Assembly: GCA_964454545.1 (NCBI GenBank)
Contig: CAYVTI010000007.1
Coordinates: 8,454-72,453 of the forward strand
DNA length: 64,000 bases
From: JABCZZ01 sp964454545
Lineage (GTDB): Bacteria; Pseudomonadota; Alphaproteobacteria; Rickettsiales; JABCZZ01
Reading direction: 5' to 3'
Shown: positions 34,744-43,824 of the stretch, piece by piece
How the letters are laid out: every line of letters starts with the position of its first letter
Numbering within the stretch: position 1 is the first letter of the stretch
Notes under the pieces: generated by a model
The model's database searches: none
What the model saw: only the letters and a program-made list of their open reading frames with translations
What the model was told of the DNA's origin: nothing
Program-made: the position numbers and the translations under genes

Positions 34744-36615
34744 TCAAGCATAATCGATATATGCTACGTCATCAATCAGAAAATCAACCGTTTCCCGACC
34801 CTGCCAGCGGTTGATCTTGGCCTGCCCGGCCAGATGCATATTTTTTCCACGTGCATTAAGCAATGCCTGCCCTATGGGAGTTTCGGCGCTCCGGAAAGCC
34901 ATAGCCTTAAGGCCGGGGGAACTCGCGCCCATGCCGCCATCCACAACAATGGCTCTGACATGCCCGTCTCCTATGATGTCGGCACGCACCACCCGTATGT
35001 CGGACAGCAGCAGCCGCACTGAAGAATTACCGGAACCGAACGGCCCCGCTTTTTCTATGATCCTTACCAGATCGGGAGTGATTCCATGCGGACTGACCAT
35101 GCCGTCGATATGCAGAGTCCTTTCGCGTGCAAGCTCCGCAACCTGAGCGGCAAGCCGCGCATTGAAGAATTCCCGCAACCTGGGCAGGAAATCCTGCGCG
35201 ACGGTAAAACCTGCCGCCATCGCGTGCCCTCCACCGCCCAGCAGCAGGCCGGAGCTGTTGGCGGCAATCACGGCGGCTCCCAGATCTATTCCCATAATCG
35301 AGCGCGCGGACGCTTTCCCTATGCCGTCCTTGAACGCGACTACGGCGGCAGGCTTGTTGAAATGCTCTTTCAGCCTTCCTGCAACGATGCCGATGACGCC
35401 CGGATGCCAGCTTTCACGGCCGACGATGATGACCGCATCGGAACCTGGCAGGGCAAGCGCGTCCTGCAGGGCCTCTTCCTGCACCAGCGATTCGATGGAT
35501 TTACGCTCGGCGTTGAAATGATCAAGCTCCTCTGCGATCGCCCGCGCTTCCAGCGCATCATCGGTCGAAAGCAGCCGTACGCCGAGATCAGGCCTGCCGA
35601 CTCTGCCGCCCGCGTTGATGCGCGGGCCAATGATGAAACCTGCGTGATAGGTGGCAGGCGCTTCCGCCAGCCTTGCTACGTCCATAGCGGCGGTAATGCC
35701 CGTATTATTGCGCTTTGCCATGATTTTCAGCCCTTGCGTGACCAGTGCACGGTTTGCGCCCGTAAGTGGAACGACGTCGCATATCGTACCCAGCGCCACG
35801 AGGTCGAGGAGTTGCAAGAGATCGGGGAGATGTATTTTGGGGGGGGCGCTGCCCCCAGTCTTGCTTCGCGAAGGCAGATCGGCTATGTCTCCTCCGCGTA
35901 CCCATGTATCTTTCTCACCGCTCACCACTCGCCACTCGTCACTTTCTTTCAACATTTTATTCACCGCGACGAGCAACATGAACGTCACTCCGCAGGCGGC
36001 AAGCTGCATATGCGGGCTGGTCTCGTCGAACCGGTTGGGGTTTACGAGCGCATAGCATTCCGGCATCTGCGCATCGCCTTTGTGATGATCAACCACAATA
36101 ACGTCGATTCCGGCCTCTTTCGCTTTCGCGAGCGGTTCAAACGCCATCGTTCCGCAATCAACGGTGATGACGATTTTCGCGCCGCGTTCTTTTAATGACA
36201 GTAATGCGGCGGTATTGGGGCCATAACCTTCCTTGATGCGGTCGGGGATGTGCACCAGCGGTTCTATTCCAAGCGCGCGCAGGTAGCGCACGAGCAAAGC
36301 GCTCGAAGTCGCCCCGTCGACATCGTAATCGCCGAAGATAGCGATAGTAGGTTGCGAGTTGCAGGTTGCAACTATCTCTTCCGCTATTCTTCTCGCCGCT
36401 TTTTCCATATCCCTGAGATGAAACGGATCGGGAAGGAATTCGCGAAGTGTCGGTTGCAGGAAAGCTTCGGCCCTCTCCAGCGCGACATTGCGGCTTGCCA
36501 ATATCCTGCCCATGATTTCGGGCAAACCCAGTTGCTGCGATATTGCAAGAGCGTCGCGGGGATTATGCGGGCGTTCCTTCCATTTGCGCCCTGATACGGA
36601 AACGAGATCGATCAT
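34744..36615 (-). CDS. recJ: Single-stranded-DNA exonuclease RecJ
   Basis: RecJ is the 5'-3' ssDNA exonuclease of recombination and mismatch repair. The 623-aa protein has the DHH-family motifs: IAIFGDYDVDGATSSALL (motif I), DCGTM, DHHKGDAQMPE (DHH motif), and the DHHA1 motif GGGGHAMAAGF. It is longer than usual because two coding insertions are made of repeat arrays: one just before motif I (36349-36370) and a longer one before PDLLQLLDLVALGTICDVVPL (35842-35942). Both keep the frame. The gene overlaps the methyltransferase gene upstream by 4 nt. Confidence 0.94.
   Translation of the reverse strand: MIDLVSVSGRKWKERPHNPRDALAISQQLGLPEIMGRILASRNVALERAEAFLQPTLREFLPDPFHLRDMEKAARRIAEEIVATCNSQPTIAIFGDYDVDGATSSALLVRYLRALGIEPLVHIPDRIKEGYGPNTAALLSLKERGAKIVITVDCGTMAFEPLAKAKEAGIDVIVVDHHKGDAQMPECYALVNPNRFDETSPHMQLAACGVTFMLLVAVNKMLKESDEWRVVSGEKDTWVRGGDIADLPSRSKTGGSAPPKIHLPDLLQLLDLVALGTICDVVPLTGANRALVTQGLKIMAKRNNTGITAAMDVARLAEAPATYHAGFIIGPRINAGGRVGRPDLGVRLLSTDDALEARAIAEELDHFNAERKSIESLVQEEALQDALALPGSDAVIIVGRESWHPGVIGIVAGRLKEHFNKPAAVVAFKDGIGKASARSIMGIDLGAAVIAANSSGLLLGGGGHAMAAGFTVAQDFLPRLREFFNARLAAQVAELARERTLHIDGMVSPHGITPDLVRIIEKAGPFGSGNSSVRLLLSDIRVVRADIIGDGHVRAIVVDGGMGASSPGLKAMAFRSAETPIGQALLNARGKNMHLAGQAKINRWQGRETVDFLIDDVAYIDYA
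35842..35856. repeat. GC-rich hairpin inside recJ
   Basis: GGGGGC / GCCCCC with a 3-nt loop, preceded by further Gs. It sits 58 nt from the heptamer array at 35914 in the same RecJ insertion and adds to the idea that this part of recJ was built from repeat DNA. Confidence 0.6.
35914..35942. repeat. Heptamer-unit array inside recJ (copy 1)
   Basis: Four 7-nt units on the minus strand: GTGACGA, GTGGCGA, GTGGTGA, GCGGTGA. They encode part of EWRVVSGEK in RecJ, in a loop absent from other RecJ proteins I know. Confidence 0.7.
36343..36376. repeat. Heptamer-unit array inside recJ (copy 2)
   Basis: Units GGTTGCG-AGTTGCA-GGTTGCA (36349-36370) are framed by an inverted GATAGT/ACTATC pair. The array encodes VATCNSQP just before the catalytic motif I of RecJ. 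Confidence 0.65.
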
Positions 36616-37334
36616 GCGGGCTGCACCAGAGGAATGTAATTTACATTGGAATAGCTGCGCGCCTTCTGTAATATCGGCGCATAAATCTGCTTTTCGGCCT
36701 CCATGAGTATGATGCCGCCGAAACCGGGGAAGAATCTCTTTCCCGCCTCTTCAAGGAAATGCGCCGCGCGCAATATGTATTTTCCGGCGCTCGGCGGGTA
36801 GAACAGCGCATAGCATGAACCTACGGGCGTGAAGGAATTTTTGGCAAAGAGCTGCCTCAGTTGCCAGTAGGTAAACGGCTGGCCGTGCGCGAACGGGCTT
36901 CTGGGCGAGCGCGCCCATATGCCGCGCCGGTTGGGTACGATAGCAAGCAGTTTGCCGGTTGGGGCAAGCACGCGCCATATTTCCGCCATCATCTTGCGTG
37001 CGTTTTCCGTGTTTTCAAGCGCATGCACGAGCAGCACGCGCTGGATGCTGTTATCGCGAAACGGCAGCTCGCTTTCATCGGAAAGGAGGGAAAGATTCAT
37101 GGCTTCCGCAGGCCAGTGGATGACTCCCTGCGCCGCTGGCATGCAGGCGAAAATATGGGGATTGGCGTTCAGGAAAGGGATGAGATACGGGGTGGCAAAG
37201 CCAATTCCCAGAACGTTGCAGTCCTTGATGTCGCCCCAGAAGTTCTTGATATTCCCCCCGATATGGCGGCATGCAATCCGCCCCAAGGGCGAATTGTAGA
37301 ATTCCTTGAGAGCGATGACGTCGGGCCAGAACAT
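36612..37334 (-). CDS. Class I SAM-dependent methyltransferase
   Basis: The 240-aa protein shows a SAM-binding motif I (NVLGIGFATPYL), an acidic motif II region, and the PNRRGIWARSPRSPFAHGQP loop of a methyltransferase family (Methyltransf_11 type) that is frequent in alphaproteobacteria near gloB. The substrate is unknown. I chose ATG 37334 (MFWPDVIALKEFY) because it matches the family start; a GTG three codons earlier runs into the repeat array. Its 3' end overlaps recJ by 4 nt, so the two are likely co-transcribed. Confidence 0.8.
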   Translation of the reverse strand: MFWPDVIALKEFYNSPLGRIACRHIGGNIKNFWGDIKDCNVLGIGFATPYLIPFLNANPHIFACMPAAQGVIHWPAEAMNLSLLSDESELPFRDNSIQRVLLVHALENTENARKMMAEIWRVLAPTGKLLAIVPNRRGIWARSPRSPFAHGQPFTYWQLRQLFAKNSFTPVGSCYALFYPPSAGKYILRAAHFLEEAGKRFFPGFGGIILMEAEKQIYAPILQKARSYSNVNYIPLVQPA

Positions 37335-37342
37335 AAGGAGCA

Positions 37343-37411
37343 CAGGTATCAGGTTGCAGGGAACAGGTGCCGGAAAATCGCTGAAAACCTGTTTCCTGAC
37401 ACCTGATCCCT
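37343..37411. repeat. Heptamer-unit inverted array between divergent genes
   Basis: The left arm (37343-37373) is CAGGTA-TCAGGTT-GCAGGGA-ACAGGTG. The right arm (37381-37411), read on the other strand, is AGGGA-TCAGGTG-TCAGGAA-ACAGGTT. The arms face each other across 7 nt and fill most of the spacer between the divergent methyltransferase and rsmB genes. It is the clearest hairpin of the family. Confidence 0.75.
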
Positions 37412-37452
37412 ATTTATATAGCATATGGGTAAAATATAGGCATAGTGTTTTT

Positions 37453-38739
37453 ATGAATAATTCCGTTGTTGCTTCCGCGCGCAGATGCGCCGTAGAGATA
37501 CTCGCTGAAGTTCTGGACCGCAAGCGCCCGTTTGACGAAGCGGTGATACGCCATGCGGGGATGCAGGCGCTTTCCGTGCGCGACCGTAATTTCGCAAGGC
37601 TTATGGTGATGACCTGCCTGAGAAGGCTCGGGCAGATAGACGCTTTGCTCGCGCTCATGCTGGAAAAGCCCCTTTCCGGCAAGACGAATGATGTCATGCA
37701 TGCGCTCAGGCTTGGCATAGCACAGCTTTTATGGCTTAAGACCCCTCCCCATGCTGCCGTGCATGCGATGGTGGATACGGTGGCCGAACTGGGTCATGGC
37801 CGCATGAAAGGGCTTGTCAACGTGGTGCTCAAGCGCGTGGCGAGGGAAGGGGAGGAAATGATCAAGGCGCAGGACGCAGCGCGTCTTAGCGTTCCTTCCT
37901 GGATATTTGAATCGTGGCGCAAAGCATACGGGGAAAAAGCCGCCCGTGCTATCGCGACCCCGAGGGATAATGCCGTGCCGCTCGATGTCACGGTTAAAAG
38001 CGACGCGGAAACATGGGCGGGAGAGCTGGGAGGCATACTCTTGCCAACAAGATCGATACGTATTGAGGAAGCCGGGCAGGTTGAGTTGCTCAAGAGATAC
38101 CAGGAGGGGGAATGGTGGGTGCAGGATGCGGCGGCGGCCTTGCCGGTCAGGCTGCTGGGAGAGATAACAGGAAAGATCGTGCTTGATTTATGCGCAGCGC
38201 CCGGAGGAAAGACAGCGCAGCTGGCAGCGGCGGGTGCGAAAGTGATTGCGGTTGACCAGTCGAAGCGCCGCCTGCAGATAGTAAAAGCGAACATGGAACG
38301 CCTGCACCTTCAGGCGGAACTTATTGAGTCGGACATCCTCCGATGGAGGCCGGATCAGGCTCCAGACATCATATTGCTCGACGCTCCCTGCTCGGCAACC
38401 GGCACGCTGCGCCGCCATCCGGAGGTGGTGTGGCACAGGCGCAAGGAGGATATCGCCGAGCTTGCCGATATCCAGAAAAAGATGCTGAACCGCACATCGG
38501 GCTGGCTGCAAAAGGGCGGAAAGCTGCTTTATTGCGTCTGCTCCCTGCAGCCGGAAGAGGGCGAGGAACAGATAGAGAAATTCCTGAAAACACACCCTGA
38601 ATTTTCCATACGGCATGCTGCCGGAGTCCCTGCTCCGTTTGTCAATAAGCAGGGCATGCTGCGCACTACGCCTGCCTTATGGCCGGAATATGGCGGAATG
38701 GACGGGTTTTATGCGGTTCTGCTTGAGAAGGGCAATTGA
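37453..38739 (+). CDS. rsmB: 16S rRNA (cytosine-967-C5)-methyltransferase RsmB
   Basis: RsmB methylates C967 of 16S rRNA. The 428-aa protein has an N-terminal NusB-like helical domain (about 1-140) and a C-terminal Rossmann methyltransferase with LCAAPGGKTAQLAA and the catalytic-cysteine motif LDAPCSATGTLRRHPEV. I chose ATG 37453 because the upstream extension is encoded by the repeat array and adjoining spacer. It starts the rsmB-radA-cvpA-purF run of genes on the plus strand. Confidence 0.92.
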   Translation: MNNSVVASARRCAVEILAEVLDRKRPFDEAVIRHAGMQALSVRDRNFARLMVMTCLRRLGQIDALLALMLEKPLSGKTNDVMHALRLGIAQLLWLKTPPHAAVHAMVDTVAELGHGRMKGLVNVVLKRVAREGEEMIKAQDAARLSVPSWIFESWRKAYGEKAARAIATPRDNAVPLDVTVKSDAETWAGELGGILLPTRSIRIEEAGQVELLKRYQEGEWWVQDAAAALPVRLLGEITGKIVLDLCAAPGGKTAQLAAAGAKVIAVDQSKRRLQIVKANMERLHLQAELIESDILRWRPDQAPDIILLDAPCSATGTLRRHPEVVWHRRKEDIAELADIQKKMLNRTSGWLQKGGKLLYCVCSLQPEEGEEQIEKFLKTHPEFSIRHAAGVPAPFVNKQGMLRTTPALWPEYGGMDGFYAVLLEKGN

Positions 38740-38760
38740 TAAGTATATATTACCTGCCAT

Positions 38761-40173
38761 ATGGCGAAAACCTCTCATAATTTTGTTTGCCAGTCGTGCG
38801 GCGCGGTGACCAGTAAATGGTCAGGAAAGTGCGAATCCTGCGGGGAATGGAATACGATCGTCGAAGAAACCGCCCGCGAAGTCACCCCCAAGGGGCTTGG
38901 TATCGGAAAAGGCAAGAAACTTGAGTTTGAAAGCCTTGTCGGCGGCACCGAACAGGCGCCCCGCGTCGCGGTCGGCATCGGCGAGATGGACCGGATGCTG
39001 GGGGGCGGGCTGGTCGCAGGTTCCGCCATCCTGATTGGCGGCGATCCCGGGATCGGTAAGTCCACCCTGCTGCTGCAGGCGGTAAGCAGCCTCGCGAAGG
39101 CAGGCCGCAGGACCGTCTATATTTCCGGCGAGGAATCGGTGGCGCAGGTGCGCCTGCGCGCCACGAGACTCGGGCTTTTGCAGCCGAACGTGGAACTTGC
39201 AGCGGCAACCAGCGTGCGCGACGTTATCAGCAGTCTCGACGCCGCGAAAGCGCCCGACGTGGTAGTGATCGACTCCATCCAGACCATGTTCCTTGATAAC
39301 ATAGAATCCGCGCCGGGCACGGTAACGCAGGTGCGTGCCGCGTCGCTCGAGCTCATCAAGCTTGCCAAGCGCCGCGATATGGTGCTGTTCATTGTCGGCC
39401 ACGTCACCAAGGATGGGCAGATCGCCGGGCCGCGTGTGCTCGAGCATATGGTGGACACGGTGCTCTATTTCGAAGGCGATCGCGGCCATCAGTTTCGCAT
39501 CCTGCGCGCGGTGAAGAACCGCTTCGGTGGTACCGATGAAATCGGCGTATTCGCCATGACCGACAAGGGGCTTGAGGAAGTCGCCAATCCTTCCGCCCTG
39601 TTCCTTTCGCAGCGGCAGGGGCAGGTAAGCGGTTCGGTGGTGTTTGCCGGGATGGAAGGATCGCGCCCGCTGCTTGTAGAAATCCAGGCGCTTGTCTCCG
39701 CAAGCCAGCTTGCTACCCCGCGCCGTGCGGTGGTCGGCTGGGACAGCGCTCGGCTTGCCATGATCCTTGCGGTGCTCGAAACACGCTGCGGCGTTGTCCT
39801 GCATGACAAGGAAGTATACCTCAATGTCGCAGGCGGCTTACGCATTAACGAACCGGCCGCCGATTTGGCCGTGGCGGCGGCGCTTTTGTCCGCGCTTACC
39901 GATATTCCGGTTGCGGAACAGGCTGTTATATTTGGTGAAATCGGCCTGTCCGGCGAAGTGCGCCAGGTCGGGCGCAGTGATGCCCGCCTTAAAGAATCGG
40001 AAAAGCTTGGTTTTAAATCCTCCATAACGCCCGTGTTGCAGAAACATAAATTGTCTATTGGCAATGAGGGATTACATCATGTACAAGAGTTATTATCGTA
40101 TTTTAGGGAAACAGGCGTCAGGAATCAGAATCGGGTGTCAGCCGGAACCCGGTTTCTGAACCCCGGCGCCTGA
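38761..40173 (+). CDS. radA: DNA repair protein RadA
   Basis: RadA (Sms) is a RecA-like ATPase/helicase that helps branch migration in recombination. The 470-aa sequence has a zinc finger (CQSCG...CESCG), Walker A GGDPGIGKST, the RadA motif KNRFGGTDE, and a Lon-like C-terminal domain. The last ~20 residues and the stop codon are encoded by a heptamer array (40112-40187), giving a tail (GVRNQNRVSAGTR...) that the family lacks. It follows rsmB closely. Confidence 0.94.
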   Translation: MAKTSHNFVCQSCGAVTSKWSGKCESCGEWNTIVEETAREVTPKGLGIGKGKKLEFESLVGGTEQAPRVAVGIGEMDRMLGGGLVAGSAILIGGDPGIGKSTLLLQAVSSLAKAGRRTVYISGEESVAQVRLRATRLGLLQPNVELAAATSVRDVISSLDAAKAPDVVVIDSIQTMFLDNIESAPGTVTQVRAASLELIKLAKRRDMVLFIVGHVTKDGQIAGPRVLEHMVDTVLYFEGDRGHQFRILRAVKNRFGGTDEIGVFAMTDKGLEEVANPSALFLSQRQGQVSGSVVFAGMEGSRPLLVEIQALVSASQLATPRRAVVGWDSARLAMILAVLETRCGVVLHDKEVYLNVAGGLRINEPAADLAVAAALLSALTDIPVAEQAVIFGEIGLSGEVRQVGRSDARLKESEKLGFKSSITPVLQKHKLSIGNEGLHHVQELLSYFRETGVRNQNRVSAGTRFLNPGA

Positions 40174-40187
40174 TCCCTGAAACCTGA
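40112..40187. repeat. Heptamer-unit inverted array at the radA 3' end
   Basis: The left arm has CAGGCG-TCAGGAA-TCAGAAT units and the right arm, on the other strand, TCAGGTT-TCAGGGA-TCAGGCG. Between them lies a short CCGG-AAC-CCGG pair. The radA stop (40171-40173) is inside the right arm. Confidence 0.7.
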
Positions 40188-40200
40188 GGGGGGAATAGGT

Positions 40201-40830
40201 ATGACAAGCGGCAATCTGCACATCAACATGAATACCTTCGACGCCATCGTGATCAGCATTGTCTTCCTGTCCACTCTGATCGCGTTCTTCCGAGGATTTA
40301 TAAGGGAATTGCTGTCATTCGGCGCCTGGGTGGGCGCGGCCATGATCACAATCTATTTCTTTCCCCATTCCGACGAAATGATGCAGCATTATGTGAAGAA
40401 CCAGAAAGTTGCCGCGGGCAGCGGTGCGCTTATCACTTATTTCATTGCATTGATCACCATTTCCATCATCAACTCGATCATCCTCCGTTATGTGAAGGAT
40501 GCGGATGTGGGGCTACTTGATAATTTTCTCGGGATGGTATTCGGGGCATTGCGCGGCGCGTTCATCGTGTCATTCGGGTTCCTTATCCTGACGGCGGTCG
40601 TGCCAAAATCGCCGCAGCCGGAATGGCTCAAGACTTCGGAAACGAAAGGATACCTTAAAACCGGCGCTGATATGCTGGTGTCCGCCGCGCCGAAATACAT
40701 GGTCGATATGGAAGCGATGGTCAGAAAACAGGTGGATCATGAAAAGAATCCCCAGGATTATCCTCCGGCAGATACCGGAAACGATTACCAGCCCAGGCAG
40801 ACCCAGGGCGTAAGCAACGCAATCCGCTAG
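40201..40830 (+). CDS. cvpA: CvpA family membrane protein
   Basis: The 209-aa protein has four membrane helices in the first ~125 residues and a polar C-terminal tail, as in CvpA (colicin V production protein) family members. It lies between radA and purF, which is the standard CvpA neighbourhood. The family is linked to envelope stress and colicin export; the exact activity is not established. Confidence 0.9.
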   Translation: MTSGNLHINMNTFDAIVISIVFLSTLIAFFRGFIRELLSFGAWVGAAMITIYFFPHSDEMMQHYVKNQKVAAGSGALITYFIALITISIINSIILRYVKDADVGLLDNFLGMVFGALRGAFIVSFGFLILTAVVPKSPQPEWLKTSETKGYLKTGADMLVSAAPKYMVDMEAMVRKQVDHEKNPQDYPPADTGNDYQPRQTQGVSNAIR

Positions 40831-40841
40831 AAACAAAAAAT

Positions 40842-42308
40842 ATGACATTCGCTGCGCACCCATATGACGACGATGCCCTGCATGAGGAATGCGGAGTGTT
40901 CGGCATATTCGATGGTACGAACGCCGCCGCCCATACCGCGCTTGGGCTGCACGCATTGCAGCACCGCGGCCAGGAGGCCGCAGGCATCGTAAGTTGCGAC
41001 GGCAGGCAGTTCTATTCCCACCGCGCGCTCGGCCTTATCAGCGATAATTTCAGTTCCGCCTCCATCATCGAAAAACTGAGCGGCCATATGGCCATTGGCC
41101 ATACGCGCTATTCCACGACGGGAGAAACCCTGCTGCGCAACGTGCAGCCGCTGTTTGCGGAGTTCAGTTTCGGCGGCCTTGCCATCGCCCATAACGGCAA
41201 CCTGACGAACGCCATGCACCTGCGCCGCGAACTTATCAAGCGCGGCAGCCTCTTTCAGGCGACGTCCGACACGGAGGTGATCATCCACCTGATGGCGCTG
41301 TCCACCGCCGGTTCTATTGAAGACAGGCTTATCGATGCGCTGAAGCAGATAGACGGAGCTTATTCGCTGGTGTGCCTTACGGACAATTCCGTGATTGGCG
41401 TGCGCGATCCGCTGGGCGTGCGCCCGCTTGTGCTTGGGAGAATCGATAATTCCTTTATTCTCGCCTCTGAAACCTGTGCGCTTGATATCATCGGCGCCGA
41501 TCTGGTGCGTGATATCGAGCCGGGCGAGATTATCATCATCAACAAGGAAGGCATGCACAGCCTGAAACCGTTTGCGCCGCATAAGGAACGCTTCTGCATA
41601 TTTGAATATATTTATTTCGCTCGTCCCGACAGCCTGCTGAATGGCCGTAATGTCTATGAAGTGCGCAAACGCATCGGTGCGGAACTTGCGAGAGAGATGC
41701 CTGTGAAGGCTGATCTCGTAGTGCCGGTTCCCGATTCAGGCGTCCCGGCAAGCATCGGCTATGCCAACGCGTCGGGCATTCCCTTTGAGCTCGGGATTAT
41801 CCGTAACCATTATGTTGGCCGTACCTTTATCGAGCCTACTGATCATGTGCGCCATCTCGGCGTGAAACTGAAACACAATGCCAACCAGGCGATGCTTAAG
41901 GGCAAGCGCGTGGTGCTGGTGGATGACAGCATCGTGCGTGGCACGACTTCGAAGAAAATCGTCAACATGGTGCGCGAAGCGGGCGCAAGCGAAGTCCATA
42001 TGCGTATCGCGAGTCCTCCCACGACCCATTCGTGCTACTATGGCGTTGATACGCCGGAGCGTTCAAAGCTGCTTGCCGCCAGGCATAATGTGGAAGAGAT
42101 GTGCAAGCTGATCGGCGCTGACAGCCTCGCCTTCATTTCGATTGATGGCTTGTACCGCGCCATGAACGAAGCGAAACGCGATAATGCCTCCCCGCAATTC
42201 TGCGATGCGTGCTTTACCGGAGATTATCCCATCCGGCTCACCGATCACGATCAGAGTCTCGGCAAAGGACACCAGAAGGAAAGATTCGGCGGGTTTGCGG
42301 AAATTTAA
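40842..42308 (+). CDS. purF: Amidophosphoribosyltransferase
   Basis: PurF makes phosphoribosylamine from PRPP and glutamine, the first step of purine synthesis. The 488-aa protein has a propeptide ending before the nucleophile Cys17 (ECGVFGIFD), so it is processed like Bacillus PurF. The PRPP site VVLVDDSIVRGTT is present. Cysteines in FCIFEYIYFARPDS, THSCYYGVDT and FCDACFTGDYP match the [4Fe-4S] ligands of the Bacillus-type enzyme. It follows cvpA by 11 nt. Confidence 0.95.
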   Translation: MTFAAHPYDDDALHEECGVFGIFDGTNAAAHTALGLHALQHRGQEAAGIVSCDGRQFYSHRALGLISDNFSSASIIEKLSGHMAIGHTRYSTTGETLLRNVQPLFAEFSFGGLAIAHNGNLTNAMHLRRELIKRGSLFQATSDTEVIIHLMALSTAGSIEDRLIDALKQIDGAYSLVCLTDNSVIGVRDPLGVRPLVLGRIDNSFILASETCALDIIGADLVRDIEPGEIIIINKEGMHSLKPFAPHKERFCIFEYIYFARPDSLLNGRNVYEVRKRIGAELAREMPVKADLVVPVPDSGVPASIGYANASGIPFELGIIRNHYVGRTFIEPTDHVRHLGVKLKHNANQAMLKGKRVVLVDDSIVRGTTSKKIVNMVREAGASEVHMRIASPPTTHSCYYGVDTPERSKLLAARHNVEEMCKLIGADSLAFISIDGLYRAMNEAKRDNASPQFCDACFTGDYPIRLTDHDQSLGKGHQKERFGGFAEI

Positions 42309-42312
42309 ACAC

Positions 42313-43701
42313 TTAACCTATGCCAGGTGAAGCGATCCCTTCTGAATGTCCGGAATGTTCAAGAGGAACGATGGGCTTCCGTTTCAGGCGTTCATTGGCG
42401 AACTGCGTCTGCTTTTCCTGTGTGCCGTGTGGTTCCTGTTGCTCATGCTCTTGCAGTATAGGCAATGAAATACCATGATATTTATTGAGGTTAGTCAGTA
42501 TCTGCGTATATATCTGTCCGAATTCCACCGGGTTGTCCTTTAGATCATTCTTAAGGCTGGCACTGATATCCGCAACCAGTTGCGGCAGTTTATCAGGCGG
42601 TACCTGCGCAAGACACTCCGAGACATGCGCTTCCAGTTCCGGTATGTTCGTCTCCCTGATGCCGAAAGGGGCAATGAAGCGCGCTCCGTAGCCAAACATG
42701 AATAAAATGTTTGCAATACCGGAGGCGGGATTATTCTTACGAACGCCGTTCGTATCTTTTTTACCCACAAATGAGTTATATCCCATGAACACCGCAGAAA
42801 GCGACTCTAGGGAGTTGCCGAGCCTGAAGGTGACTTTCTCCCTGATTTTATCGAACGCGCCAGATGGTTCCGGATTATAGGGATCAGGAACTTTGGAGAA
42901 GGCGGTTATCGTTTTGCCTGCCATCAGGGAAATCCCGGCAGCGCGGGTGTAGGGGTTATCATTCAGCTTGTTTCTCCATCCTTTCTGGGTCAGCCTCGTG
43001 ACAGGGAGGATCAAATTCATATTGCCGAAGTAACGCAATCCCATGTCTATATAGACGGAGTGGCTTCTTATATACTCCTTGAGTTTCGGCCACCCGGTTT
43101 TGGGTTTTGCCGGCCCGTCCAGCTTAGATGTCATGTTATCGTCTGGCGAAGGCAGATTAGCCCCTTCAGAAATATAGGGGGTAACAGCATCGTTTATCTG
43201 GGTTTTCAGGAAACGCATTCTGTGTTCATCAGGGATTCTCTTTGCGCCGAAAGCCATATTGATAAGCGATGCGCCTACGTTGAAAACGGCAAACAGGAAA
43301 TAGGCGGCATTATCCGCTTTTGTGCGTGTTCCTTTTTGGGTCGCAAGATAGACGGAAAAAATGTCAAATCCCTGGCCGACAATACCTAACGCCCCACGCC
43401 ACTTCCAGGGTTCAAAGGTTTTTTTCTGCGCGAGCAGTGCAAACGAGTTTCCCCGGGCGGAAAGCAGGGATACAATTTCTCCTTCCGTTTTCGCAGTTTT
43501 TGCAATGAGGACGGGATGATTATCCTGCTCTGTTTCGGCAATAATATTCAAACCGGTTCCGGCGGAAGATAATTCCTGCTTGATTTTTTCTTTATCTGCG
43601 GTGTTCTTTATATGGAAGAACGCGAAGCTGCCATCCAATGCAGGAGCAAATTCGATGGAGATCAGAGTAGCGTCCTGCCAGGCGTTAGTGTATGTTGTCA
43701 T
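42313..43701 (-). CDS. Lineage-specific protein, paralogue of the gene at 58207-59691
   Basis: I do not recognise this 462-aa protein. It has an N-terminal alpha/beta part (residues about 8-75), then a region with several moderately hydrophobic helices (possible membrane contact), and a polar tail. It shares the motifs SIEFAP..., PDPYNPEP...FDKIREK, and DKLPQLVADISA / GQIYTQILTNLNKYHGI with the 494-aa protein at 58207-59691, so the two are paralogues. It is convergent with purF (4-nt gap) and divergent from the SDR gene. Function unknown. Confidence 0.75.
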   Translation of the reverse strand: MTTYTNAWQDATLISIEFAPALDGSFAFFHIKNTADKEKIKQELSSAGTGLNIIAETEQDNHPVLIAKTAKTEGEIVSLLSARGNSFALLAQKKTFEPWKWRGALGIVGQGFDIFSVYLATQKGTRTKADNAAYFLFAVFNVGASLINMAFGAKRIPDEHRMRFLKTQINDAVTPYISEGANLPSPDDNMTSKLDGPAKPKTGWPKLKEYIRSHSVYIDMGLRYFGNMNLILPVTRLTQKGWRNKLNDNPYTRAAGISLMAGKTITAFSKVPDPYNPEPSGAFDKIREKVTFRLGNSLESLSAVFMGYNSFVGKKDTNGVRKNNPASGIANILFMFGYGARFIAPFGIRETNIPELEAHVSECLAQVPPDKLPQLVADISASLKNDLKDNPVEFGQIYTQILTNLNKYHGISLPILQEHEQQEPHGTQEKQTQFANERLKRKPIVPLEHSGHSEGIASPGIG

Positions 43702-43824
43702 AAGCAGATATGCATATTATGAACCGTCCCTGATTATATCATCATTAGGAATGGCTAACCACTTGTGGAATATTAAAATTTTATTACATTTGTGGATTAA
43801 TGAACTGAATTATAAGAGGAAAAT

